Source: Acidobacteriota bacterium
Lineage (GTDB): Bacteria > Acidobacteriota > Terriglobia > Terriglobales > Acidobacteriaceae
DNA length: 5,219 bases
Reading direction: 5' to 3'
NCBI GenBank assembly: GCA_021799405.1
Contig: JAJZAL010000319.1
Span: forward strand, 1-5,219
Part shown: piece after piece, positions 1 through 5,219 of the stretch
Layout: every line of letters starts with the position of its first letter
Numbering within the stretch: position 1 is the first letter of the stretch
Program-made: the position numbers and the translations under genes
Notes under the pieces: generated by a model
Database searches by the model: none
What the model was told of the DNA's origin: nothing
Seen by the model: the letters and a program-made list of their open reading frames with translations, nothing else

Positions 1-2082
1 ATCCCATACCGGAATGAACTGCGCGATGTTGCGTTTCTCCCATTTGGCGGTAGCTGTGGGGAACGTGCCGCCTGGAGGCAGCGCGCTGACGGGGAGCCTG
101 TCGCCATGACCGCCCGCGATGGGCCCTAGGACATCGCGCACAAAAGCGGGCGCGTTCTCGGGGATTGCTGGGAGGATGTCAAAGCTAGACGTGGCCTTGG
201 CGGGAACCTTCACTTCATACAAATGCGCGAGGGATGCATCGACAGCCGCCCAGTTCTTCTGGACGACCTCTTCTCCCCGCTTGATGTAGGTTTTGCGAAT
301 GGCCTTTTTGATCTGCTCGATGGCCTGTTCGCGGGGCAGGATCCCGCTTATGGCGAAGAAGCAGGTCTGCATGACGGTGTTGATGCGGTTGCCCATGCCG
401 GCTTCACGTGCGACGCGATAGCCGTCAATGACGAAGAACTTGAGTTTCTTGTTGATGATTGTCTGCTGAATCTTGCGCGGCAGATGTTGCCAGACCTTGT
501 CCGGGCCCCAGGGGCTGTTGAGCAGGAAGGTCGCGCCTTCCTCGGCGGTTTCGAGCACGTCGATCTTCTCAAGAAATTCGAACTGATGGCACGCGATGAA
601 GTTGGCCCGGGAGATGAGATAGGTGGAGCGGATCGGATCGGGTCCAAAGCGCAGATGCGAGGTCGTCAGCGAGCCGGACTTCTTCGAGTCATAGACAAAG
701 TAGCCCTGGACATAGTCGTCGGTTTCGGCGCCGATGATCTTGATGGAGTTCTTGTTGGCGCCAACGGTGCCATCGGCGCCGAGGCCATAGAAGAGCGCCC
801 GTACCGTCTTTGGGTTTTCCGTGTTGAAGGCCGGATACCAGGGAAGGCTGGTGTGCGTTACGTCATCATCAATGCCGATGGTGAAGTGATTCTTCGGGGT
901 AGGCCGGTCGAGCTCATCAAAGATGCCTTCCACCATGGCGGGGGTGAATTCCTTGGAGGAAAGCCCGTAGCGGCCGCCGATGATGATGGGGTAATCGGCC
1001 AGCTCGAGAGCACGGTTGGCAAATGCCTCGGAGATGACAGTGACGACATCCTGATAGAGCGGTTCGCCGGCAGAGCCCGGTTCCTTGGTGCGGTCGAGCA
1101 CGGCGATGCGACGCACGGTAGGCGGCAGCACGGCGAGAAATGCCTCGGCTGCGAAGGGACGATAGAGCCGTACCTTGATGAGTCCGACTTTTTCGCCGCT
1201 GGCGATGAGCGCATCAATGGCTTCTTCGGCTGCACCCGCGGCAGACCCCATGAGCACGATGACGCGCTCGGCATCGGGTGCGCCGTAGTAATCGAAGAGG
1301 TGGTATTGGCGGCCGGTCGCGCAGGCAAAGCGATCCATCGCATCCTGCACAATCTGCGGGCAGGCCAGGTAGAAGGGGTTTGCGGCTTCGCGTGCCTGGA
1401 AGAAAACGTCAGGGTTTTGCGAAGAGCCGCGCAACACGGGATGCTCGGGATTCAGCGCATGTTCACGCAGCATCTGTACGGCTTTTTCGTCGACGAGTGA
1501 GCTGAGTACTTCGTCGGGGATGGCCTCAATCTTGTTGATTTCGTGCGAAGTGCGGAATCCATCGAAGAAGTGCAGGAAGGGGATGCGCGACTCGAGGGTG
1601 GCGATGTGTGCGACGGCAGCCATATCGGCGGACTCCTGCACGGAATTCGACGCAAGCATGGCATAACCGGTGGCGCGGCAGGCCATGACGTCAGAGTGGT
1701 CGCCGAAGATGGAAAGCGCGTGGGTAGCCACGGAGCGGGCGCTGACGTGAATGACCGAAGGCGTAAGCTCGCCGGCGATCTTGTACATGTTGGGGATCAT
1801 GAGCAGCAGGCCCTGCGAGGCCGTGAAGGTCGTGGCGAGGGCCCCGGCCTGTATGGCTCCATGCATGGCGCCGGCAGCTCCGCCTTCGCTTTGCAGTTCG
1901 GCAATGATGGGAAGCGCGCCCCAAAGATTTTTACGGCCTTCATCGCGCCATTGGTCCGCCAGTTCTCCCATGGTGGAGGATGGCGTAATGGGATAAATCG
2001 CGATGACCTCAGAGAAACGGTAGGCGACTGCGGCGGTCGCTTCGTTCCCGTCGACGATGATTCGATTGGCAGGCGTGGCCAT
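1..2082 (-). CDS. nifJ: Pyruvate:ferredoxin (flavodoxin) oxidoreductase, N-terminal 694 residues (3' end outside window)
   Basis: PFOR catalyses the CoA-dependent oxidative decarboxylation of pyruvate to acetyl-CoA and CO2 in the cytoplasm, passing electrons to ferredoxin or flavodoxin. The reading frame is open for 694 codons from ATG to the window edge, with no stop. Visible motifs are YPITPSSTMGE at residues 30-40, Glu66 in QSEGGAAGA, Arg116 in VSARS followed by HALSIFGDH, GLGADGTVGANKNSIKIIG at 433-451 (CoA-binding domain III), FGPDPIRS at 479-486 and FIACHQFEFL at 495-504. Thr33, Glu66 and Arg116 sit two residues after the pyruvate-site Thr31, Glu64 and Arg114 of the Desulfovibrio africanus enzyme, so the active site looks intact. 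Family members are about 1170-1230 residues. The window ends at VWD, where the family normally continues into the two-[4Fe-4S] ferredoxin domain and then the thiamine diphosphate domain, so neither can be checked. A GAGGAA Shine-Dalgarno precedes the ATG. The gene is divergent from the MerR-TPR gene. Identification is very secure. Confidence 0.97.
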   Translation of the reverse strand, partial: MATPANRIIVDGNEATAAVAYRFSEVIAIYPITPSSTMGELADQWRDEGRKNLWGALPIIAELQSEGGAAGAMHGAIQAGALATTFTASQGLLLMIPNMYKIAGELTPSVIHVSARSVATHALSIFGDHSDVMACRATGYAMLASNSVQESADMAAVAHIATLESRIPFLHFFDGFRTSHEINKIEAIPDEVLSSLVDEKAVQMLREHALNPEHPVLRGSSQNPDVFFQAREAANPFYLACPQIVQDAMDRFACATGRQYHLFDYYGAPDAERVIVLMGSAAGAAEEAIDALIASGEKVGLIKVRLYRPFAAEAFLAVLPPTVRRIAVLDRTKEPGSAGEPLYQDVVTVISEAFANRALELADYPIIIGGRYGLSSKEFTPAMVEGIFDELDRPTPKNHFTIGIDDDVTHTSLPWYPAFNTENPKTVRALFYGLGADGTVGANKNSIKIIGAETDDYVQGYFVYDSKKSGSLTTSHLRFGPDPIRSTYLISRANFIACHQFEFLEKIDVLETAEEGATFLLNSPWGPDKVWQHLPRKIQQTIINKKLKFFVIDGYRVAREAGMGNRINTVMQTCFFAISGILPREQAIEQIKKAIRKTYIKRGEEVVQKNWAAVDASLAHLYEVKVPAKATSSFDILPAIPENAPAFVRDVLGPIAGGHGDRLPVSALPPGGTFPTATAKWEKRNIAQFIPVWD

Positions 2083-2086
2083 GGTG

Positions 2087-2092
2087 TTCCTC
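2087..2092 (-). promoter_or_regulatory. Shine-Dalgarno of the PFOR gene
   Basis: On the minus strand GAGGAA lies 4 nt upstream of the ATG at 2082. It supports this start, which also matches where the family's N-terminal domain begins: the YPITPSS motif falls at residue 30, as expected for a full-length N-terminus. Confidence 0.75.
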
Positions 2093-2261
2093 GCTACTTC
2101 TGTGAATGTGTGCACATACGGCAAAAATCGTTGATAGAAAAAGTGTCCCCTTTGCAACGGGGTGGGGACTGTGACGTGGGACACAGGGATGGGTGCGGGA
2201 GATGGAGTCCGAAAGCAGGACGGGGGTGATTGTGCAGGTGTGGTCCGAAAAAGAATCTAGT

Positions 2262-2290
2262 TTGGTACCTAGTTATCCACGATTTTTATT
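2262..2290 (+). promoter_or_regulatory. Possible sigma-70 promoter for the MerR-TPR gene
   Basis: TTGGTA (2262-2267) and TTTATT (2285-2290) are separated by 17 bp, and each matches its consensus hexamer at 4 of 6 positions. Transcription would start near 2297, leaving a leader of about 54 nt before the GTG at 2351. That position would exclude the TTG codon at 2300 as a translation start. The -35 hexamer overlaps the CTAGTT repeat pair, so a protein bound there could control the promoter. It is a weak match and easily a chance occurrence. Confidence 0.3.
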
Positions 2291-2350
2291 GCGCGCTACT
2301 TGTACTCATGCTTGTGGGCCTCGATAATCGGGGCAAGAGAGCGAAGGTCC

Positions 2351-3229
2351 GTGAATCCATATACACGCCCCGATGTACTTCGCATACTCCACATCAACGC
2401 CCGGCAACTACGCGGCTGGGAGCGTGCCGGGCTGATTGCCCACTCCGAGACATACAGCTTTCAGGATCTGGTGCAGTTGCGCAAACTGCGGGACCTGAGG
2501 TCGACGCGGCTTTCGGCGGCGAGCATTCGCGCCAGCGTGGTTGCGATGCAGAAGGCCTCAGGAATTGCGAATCCACTGCTGGAGGCGGGTACGGAGCGGG
2601 ATGGCCCGCGACTGGCTTTCCGGCATTCCGGAACGCTGGTGGATCCGATTCGGGGGCAGATGCTGTTCGACTTCGAACATGGTTCCGGTGTCGCCCGGGA
2701 TGATGGGAAGCGCTTCCGGTGCGAATCGGAGGCCGAGCCGGCGACATTTCTGGACGCTGTGCAGCTGGAAGAAGCGGGGCGAGTGGAAGAAGCGATCGCG
2801 ATGTATGAGGCGCTTCTAAAGCAGGATTCCTCGCATGCGCCTTCGGCGATCAACCTGGGAACGATCTACTACCATCGCCAGGACTTTCAGCGTGCCGAGG
2901 CGCTGTACCGCAGTGCGGCGAAGGCTGATCCGCACTATGCGCTGGCGTTTTTCGATCTCGGGAACGTGCTCGACGAATTGCGCCGGATGCCGGAAGCGAT
3001 CGAGGCGTATCATGCGGCGATTCGGCTGGCGCCGCGCTATGCCGATGCGCACTACAACCTGGCGCTGGCATACGAGCGTCAGGGTGAGCGGCGCAAGGCG
3101 CTGCAGCACTGGCTGGCCTATGCGCGGCTGGACACGACGGGCCCCTGGCATAATCATGCCCGGCTTCAGATTCGCAAGATTCTGGAGCGCGAGAAGCTGA
3201 AGATTGTGTACAGGCGCCCCATTTGCTGA
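2351..3229 (+). CDS. MerR-type HTH and TPR-repeat fusion protein, putative regulator
   Basis: This 292-residue protein joins a DNA-binding head to a protein-interaction tail. Residues 4-29 (YTRPDVLRILHINARQLRGW and following) fit the MerR winged-helix pattern, in which the helix-turn-helix is followed by a Trp-Glu-Arg and a wing; the wing and dimer-helix-like segment run to about residue 70. A linker (about 75-130) contains DPIRGQMLFDF. Residues 134-265 form four TPR units, with landmarks such as AINLGTIYYHRQDFQRAEAL, FFDLGNVLDELRRMPEAIEA and HYNLALAYERQGERRKALQH. There is no cysteine-based metal site or drug-binding domain of classic MerR regulators. GTG at 2351 was chosen because the HTH begins three residues later and GAAGG lies just upstream (spacing 3 nt, short). 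In-frame TTG codons at 2300 and 2312 would add up to 17 residues unlike the family. It is divergent from PFOR. Target and partner are unknown; a role in regulating PFOR is inference. Confidence 0.85.
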   Translation: MNPYTRPDVLRILHINARQLRGWERAGLIAHSETYSFQDLVQLRKLRDLRSTRLSAASIRASVVAMQKASGIANPLLEAGTERDGPRLAFRHSGTLVDPIRGQMLFDFEHGSGVARDDGKRFRCESEAEPATFLDAVQLEEAGRVEEAIAMYEALLKQDSSHAPSAINLGTIYYHRQDFQRAEALYRSAAKADPHYALAFFDLGNVLDELRRMPEAIEAYHAAIRLAPRYADAHYNLALAYERQGERRKALQHWLAYARLDTTGPWHNHARLQIRKILEREKLKIVYRRPIC

Positions 3230-3283
3230 GGCCAGCGCGCCCCTCGCAACTGCTCGCCGGGATCATCGTTCGCTGCGCAGCTC

Positions 3284-3323
3284 CAGGCGGAGCCTGTGGC
3301 ACGCGAATCGGCAGGCTTTCTTT
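3284..3323 (+). terminator. Possible intrinsic terminator of the MerR-TPR gene
   Basis: AGCCTG (3291-3296) pairs with CAGGCT (3312-3317) across a 15-nt loop and runs into TTTCTTT (3317-3323), about 60 nt after the stop codon. A second upstream copy of the arm, CAGGC (3284-3288), can instead pair with GCCTG (3292-3296) across a 3-nt loop, so two mutually exclusive hairpins are possible. The 6-bp stem and large loop make it only a moderate terminator candidate. Confidence 0.4.
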
Positions 3324-3685
3324 GTATATATTGTCGTTAACTCCTGAAATTGTACGTAAACCCGCCGCCTATTGACGGATATATAACTCCTCGGCGATAC
3401 TGCTTTTCGCTTACGAACTCGCTCACGTAAAGCGTTTTATCGAAGCTGCAAGAGAGTCTGGTCTGCAGTCTTTTCCCTGCCGTTCTTCTGACAGTTGTGT
3501 GCCCAGAAGCCGGACGTGCCCGTTTTGGTGAGCATCTGCGCCCTCTAAACGTTGTTATCAGCATTTCCGGGAGACCTTATGTGTGACAGTGCAATTCGCT
3601 ATTTCACGTGGAGTATGTCGAGGCTTGGCATGCTTTTCGTAACGGCTGTACTGCCTTGTATGGCATCCGCCCGGCTGAAGATTGC

Positions 3686-3693
3686 GGAAGAGG
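3686..3693 (+). promoter_or_regulatory. Shine-Dalgarno deciding the lipoprotein start
   Basis: GGAAGAGG lies 5 nt upstream of the ATG at 3699, the best ribosome-binding match in front of any in-frame start. The ATG at 3579 has a fair GGGAG (3569-3573), and the ATG at 3753, which would give the most typical lipoprotein signal length, has none that I can see. Confidence 0.6.
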
Positions 3694-3698
3694 TTAAT

Positions 3699-4991
3699 AT
3701 GTATTGGAGCAAGCGCAGAATAGAATTACCGTTGCTTTCGTCCATCATTCGGATGCACGTTAATGCTGCTTCTGTTAAGCCGAGAAGAAGAATCCGAGTG
3801 TTTCTATGCTGCGCAGTTTTGTCCTTGGCCGGCTGCGCTTCCGGCAGTGGCGGGAATTCGATGTTGCCGCCGCCGCCTAAGCCGGAGATCACGGTGCAAC
3901 CGCTGGATCAGACAGTGCCTTTGGGCCAGACGGCGACATTTTCTGTGACGGCAACCGGCGAAGGGAATCTCACCTACCAATGGAGCGAGAATGGCCAGGC
4001 GATTACCGGTGCCATTGGCCCCTCTTACACCACGCCGCCACTGGTGCTGGGGGCGAACGGATCGCCCGCTCTGGGTACCTTTCAGGTGACGGTCAGCAAC
4101 CTCTATGGATCGGTGATGAGCAATAGCGCTACACTGACCGCAGGCCCGCGCTCGCCCAAGCCCGGTGATCTCCGCTATCTGCTCTTCCGGCAGGTCAATC
4201 TGCCGGGTTTGCTAAATGAAAGCAACAGTCAGAATACGGGCACCATGGCGGAGCCGACGAACGATGTGGAGGTGACCAAGAGTCCTGCCGTTGGTTCGCC
4301 GTTATCGTTAGGATCAAATTTTGATTGCGGTGACAACATATGCTCATGGCAATCTGCCGTACAGTTTCTGCCACCTCCGATGACGGGATTAAAGATGTAC
4401 TATCTTTCGGGCCTGTATTCTAGTTTCGCGTCCGATGTACGGCCGCTGACGGCACCGAACGACGTGATTATCTCGCTGGATTTTGAGCCTGCCTTCAATT
4501 ACTATGCGGTGGCGATGGTGCAGACCTCGCAGCCCGGCGGCTTCGACTATCGGATGCAGGTGGTTTCGCCATCGCAGGTGCAGGCAACGGTGGAAGCCGA
4601 TGGGCAGGAGAGCCGGATTGTCACGGCGCTTTCCTTCGGCGCAGCAGGAAATGTGCACCTCATCTCCTATGGCTGGACCGGCGATACGACCACCGTGTAC
4701 GGAGCACAAACCGAATTTGTACCTCCCGGGAGCAATGTTGTCGATGCCGTACTGACGGAGGCGAAGACGCTTGCCACCGACGGCTACTTCATCAGCGCCT
4801 TCGGGGGCAACGACACAGATGGCTATCTGCTGGTCGGCATGCGGGTGAGGGGAGATCGCTTGCCCCGTTCTGTGGAACTGGTGACACCAGCGGGAAACGA
4901 GCCTGCAAGCTTCTCCTTGAATGTGCCGTATTTCACCACGGTTATTTTCCTGAAAGAGATCGGTGCTGTGGCAGCAGTCAATGAGCGATGA
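3699..4991 (+). CDS. Ig-like domain lipoprotein of unknown function
   Basis: The 430-residue product looks exported and lipid-anchored. An Arg-rich segment (residues 29-33) precedes a hydrophobic core and a lipobox LAGC with Cys46, followed by a Gly/Ser and Pro-rich linker. Residues about 63-147 form one bacterial Ig-like domain of the kind repeated in surface proteins: ITVQPLDQTVPLGQTATFSV, then YQW around Trp95, and FQVTVSNLYGSV near the last strands. The disulfide cysteines of classical Ig folds are absent. The remaining 280 residues are a domain I do not recognise by name, with a close Cys pair (C210, C215 in DCGDNIC) and short Gly/Asp-rich turns such as GGNDTDGYLLVG. Its style recalls uncharacterised acidobacterial proteins (from memory). 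Start choice is uncertain. ATG 3699 has the best ribosome-binding site but gives a long n-region; ATG 3753 puts the Cys at residue 28, more typical. It is convergent with rho. No enzymatic motif is visible; adhesion or envelope scaffolding is only a guess. Confidence 0.8.
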   Translation: MYWSKRRIELPLLSSIIRMHVNAASVKPRRRIRVFLCCAVLSLAGCASGSGGNSMLPPPPKPEITVQPLDQTVPLGQTATFSVTATGEGNLTYQWSENGQAITGAIGPSYTTPPLVLGANGSPALGTFQVTVSNLYGSVMSNSATLTAGPRSPKPGDLRYLLFRQVNLPGLLNESNSQNTGTMAEPTNDVEVTKSPAVGSPLSLGSNFDCGDNICSWQSAVQFLPPPMTGLKMYYLSGLYSSFASDVRPLTAPNDVIISLDFEPAFNYYAVAMVQTSQPGGFDYRMQVVSPSQVQATVEADGQESRIVTALSFGAAGNVHLISYGWTGDTTTVYGAQTEFVPPGSNVVDAVLTEAKTLATDGYFISAFGGNDTDGYLLVGMRVRGDRLPRSVELVTPAGNEPASFSLNVPYFTTVIFLKEIGAVAAVNER

Positions 4992-5014
4992 CTCATGAGA
5001 AAACAGCTGGGCGT

Positions 5015-5046
5015 GGCGCGTCAGGCCGGGAGCCGTCCTGCGCGCC
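5015..5046 (+). terminator. Strong GC hairpin after the lipoprotein gene
   Basis: GGCGCG (5015-5020) pairs with CGCGCC (5041-5046), and inside it CAGG (5022-5025) pairs with CCTG (5037-5040). One T is bulged at 5021 and the loop is 11 nt, giving a 10-bp, almost all-GC stem starting 23 nt after the lipoprotein stop. No T tract follows on the plus strand (GCAGTTGCAATAACG), so it is not a standard intrinsic terminator. It may protect the 3' end or act with Rho. Confidence 0.4.
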
Positions 5047-5085
5047 GCAGTTGCAATAACGTTAGGGGCATCGCTCCTCCCCACA

Positions 5086-5120
5086 GAAGAAAAAGGGCTC
5101 TCCGGAGACGGAGCGCCCTT
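5086..5120 (-). terminator. Intrinsic terminator of rho
   Basis: Read on the minus strand, AAGGGCGCTCC (5120-5110) pairs with GGAGAGCCCTT (5103-5093) around a 6-nt loop with a single internal mismatch. The stem continues into TTTTT-C-TT (5094-5087). It begins 22 nt after the rho stop codon. The T tract lies only on the rho side, so the element serves rho and not the convergent lipoprotein gene. Confidence 0.85.
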
Positions 5121-5142
5121 CGTGTTGTTGCGGCCGATGCAT

Positions 5143-5219
5143 TTAGAGCGAGGACATGTTGAGCAGGAACTCGGCGTTGTTGCGGGTTTTGCCGAGCTTG
5201 TCCACGATGAGCTCCATGG
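5143..5219 (-). CDS. rho: Transcription termination factor Rho, C-terminal 24 residues (5' end outside window)
   Basis: The last 24 codons before the TAA read MELIVDKLGKTRNNAEFLLN followed by MSSL. This is the conserved end of Rho, where a Met-Glu-Leu helix leads to Lys-Thr-(Arg/Lys)-x-Asn-Ala-Glu-Phe-Leu. Rho is the hexameric RNA-dependent ATPase/translocase that ends untranslated transcripts. The ATG at 5217 is internal to the protein and is not its start; the ATPase domain and RNA-binding sites lie beyond the right edge. The tail is three residues longer than the usual NM ending, with SSL. A strong intrinsic terminator follows. The fragment is short, but the match is distinctive. Confidence 0.9.
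   Translation of the reverse strand, partial: MELIVDKLGKTRNNAEFLLNMSSL

Larger units (their letters stand above)
2083..2350. promoter_or_regulatory. Divergent intergenic region between PFOR and MerR-TPR genes
   Basis: This 268-bp stretch has no convincing ORF and must hold the promoters of both divergent genes. Directly visible elements, from the PFOR side outward, are: a CRP-like dyad TGTGA-N6-GCACA (2101-2116); an inverted repeat GTGTCCC (2143-2149) / GGGACAC (2178-2184) with a nested GTCCCC / GGGGAC pair (2145-2150, 2164-2169); a run of G tracts (2159-2226) containing a consensus G-quadruplex motif; an 8-bp direct repeat GTCCGAAA (2207-2214 and 2243-2250); a CTAGTT direct repeat (2257-2262 and 2269-2274); and TTATCCACG (2273-2281), one base from a DnaA box. 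I could not find a convincing sigma-70 promoter for PFOR. Whether any element is functional is inference. Confidence 0.6.
3230..3698. other. Intergenic stretch of lower GC without a convincing intact gene
   Basis: This 469-bp gap is visibly more AT-rich than its flanks, especially 3318-3450. It contains the possible MerR-TPR terminator near its left end. A candidate promoter for the lipoprotein gene is TTGACG (3372-3377) and GATACT (3396-3401) with an 18-bp spacer, which would give a leader of nearly 300 nt. On the minus strand, codons from about 3455 down to the TAA at 3337-3339 read like the C-terminal strands of an outer-membrane beta-barrel, without an intact upstream part (see findings). 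On the plus strand the lipoprotein frame is already open from 3549, with its own ATG at 3579. I judge that extension mostly non-coding because it would bury the lipoprotein signal. Confidence 0.5.

Noticed and set aside
223..1500. Long plus-strand open frame (425 codons) opposite PFOR
   Set aside because: It shares codon boundaries with the antisense PFOR gene, and its product has no recognisable domain, whereas the minus strand gives all PFOR motifs. Lack of stops is a by-product of GC-rich coding on the other strand.
2131..2144. Possible full FNR box upstream of PFOR
   Set aside because: Only the TTGAT half site is present; the expected second half reads AAAGT where ATCAA is required.
1543..2229. 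Plus-strand open frame of 228 codons over the PFOR 5' end
   Set aside because: Same antisense effect over PFOR. Its tail runs into the divergent intergenic region and shows no domain or ribosome-binding support.
2230..2703. Plus-strand frame of 157 codons overlapping MerR-TPR
   Set aside because: It overlaps the MerR-HTH coding frame in another register, and its translation has no domain character.
4990..4999. Palindrome CTCATGAG just after the lipoprotein stop as a terminator
   Set aside because: It is an 8-bp perfect palindrome with no room for a loop, followed by A's and not T's on the plus strand.
4389..5084. Minus-strand open frame of 231 codons opposite the lipoprotein gene and its 3' flank
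   Set aside because: It overlaps the supported Ig-like gene, is rich in His and Arg as expected of an antisense shadow, and spans the GC hairpin. No family resemblance.
1..5219. Mobile element, CRISPR array or tRNA
   Set aside because: No transposase, integrase, regularly spaced repeats, terminal inverted repeats or cloverleaf with conserved tRNA positions was seen on either strand.

Overview
The window is about 60% GC and carries a bacterial chromosomal segment that most resembles an Acidobacteriota (Terriglobia / Acidobacteriaceae-like) genome. This rests on three points recognised from memory, not by search: a MerR-type helix-turn-helix fused to TPR repeats, a secreted lipoprotein with one Ig-like domain followed by a C-terminal region of acidobacterial type, and a Rho C-terminus ending in NAEFLLNMSSL. 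No mobile element, CRISPR array, tRNA or rRNA was seen.

Layout: positions 2082 to 1 (minus strand) hold the N-terminal 694 residues of pyruvate:ferredoxin (flavodoxin) oxidoreductase. The gene runs off the left edge just before its ferredoxin domain would begin. Positions 2083-2350 form a divergent intergenic region that is unusually rich in structure: a CRP-like dyad, inverted GGGAC repeats, a consensus G-quadruplex motif, repeated GTCCGAAA and CTAGTT elements, and a DnaA-box-like 9-mer. Positions 2351-3229 (plus) encode the MerR-HTH/TPR protein. Positions 3230-3698 are a lower-GC stretch with a possible terminator and a possible relic of an outer-membrane protein C-terminus on the minus strand. 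Positions 3699-4991 (plus) encode the Ig-like lipoprotein. Positions 4992-5142 separate it from the convergent end of rho (5217-5143, minus), with a clear intrinsic terminator for rho and a separate strong hairpin after the lipoprotein gene.

Functionally the genes look like independent transcription units and not one pathway. The only plausible link is between the divergent PFOR gene and the MerR-TPR gene. PFOR joins pyruvate oxidation to low-potential ferredoxin, and a DNA-binding protein encoded back-to-back with it could control it, but this is inference from gene order. The lipoprotein and rho are neighbours only. I did not find convincing evidence for a previously undescribed multi-gene system; the densest unexplained signal is the 2083-2350 intergenic region.
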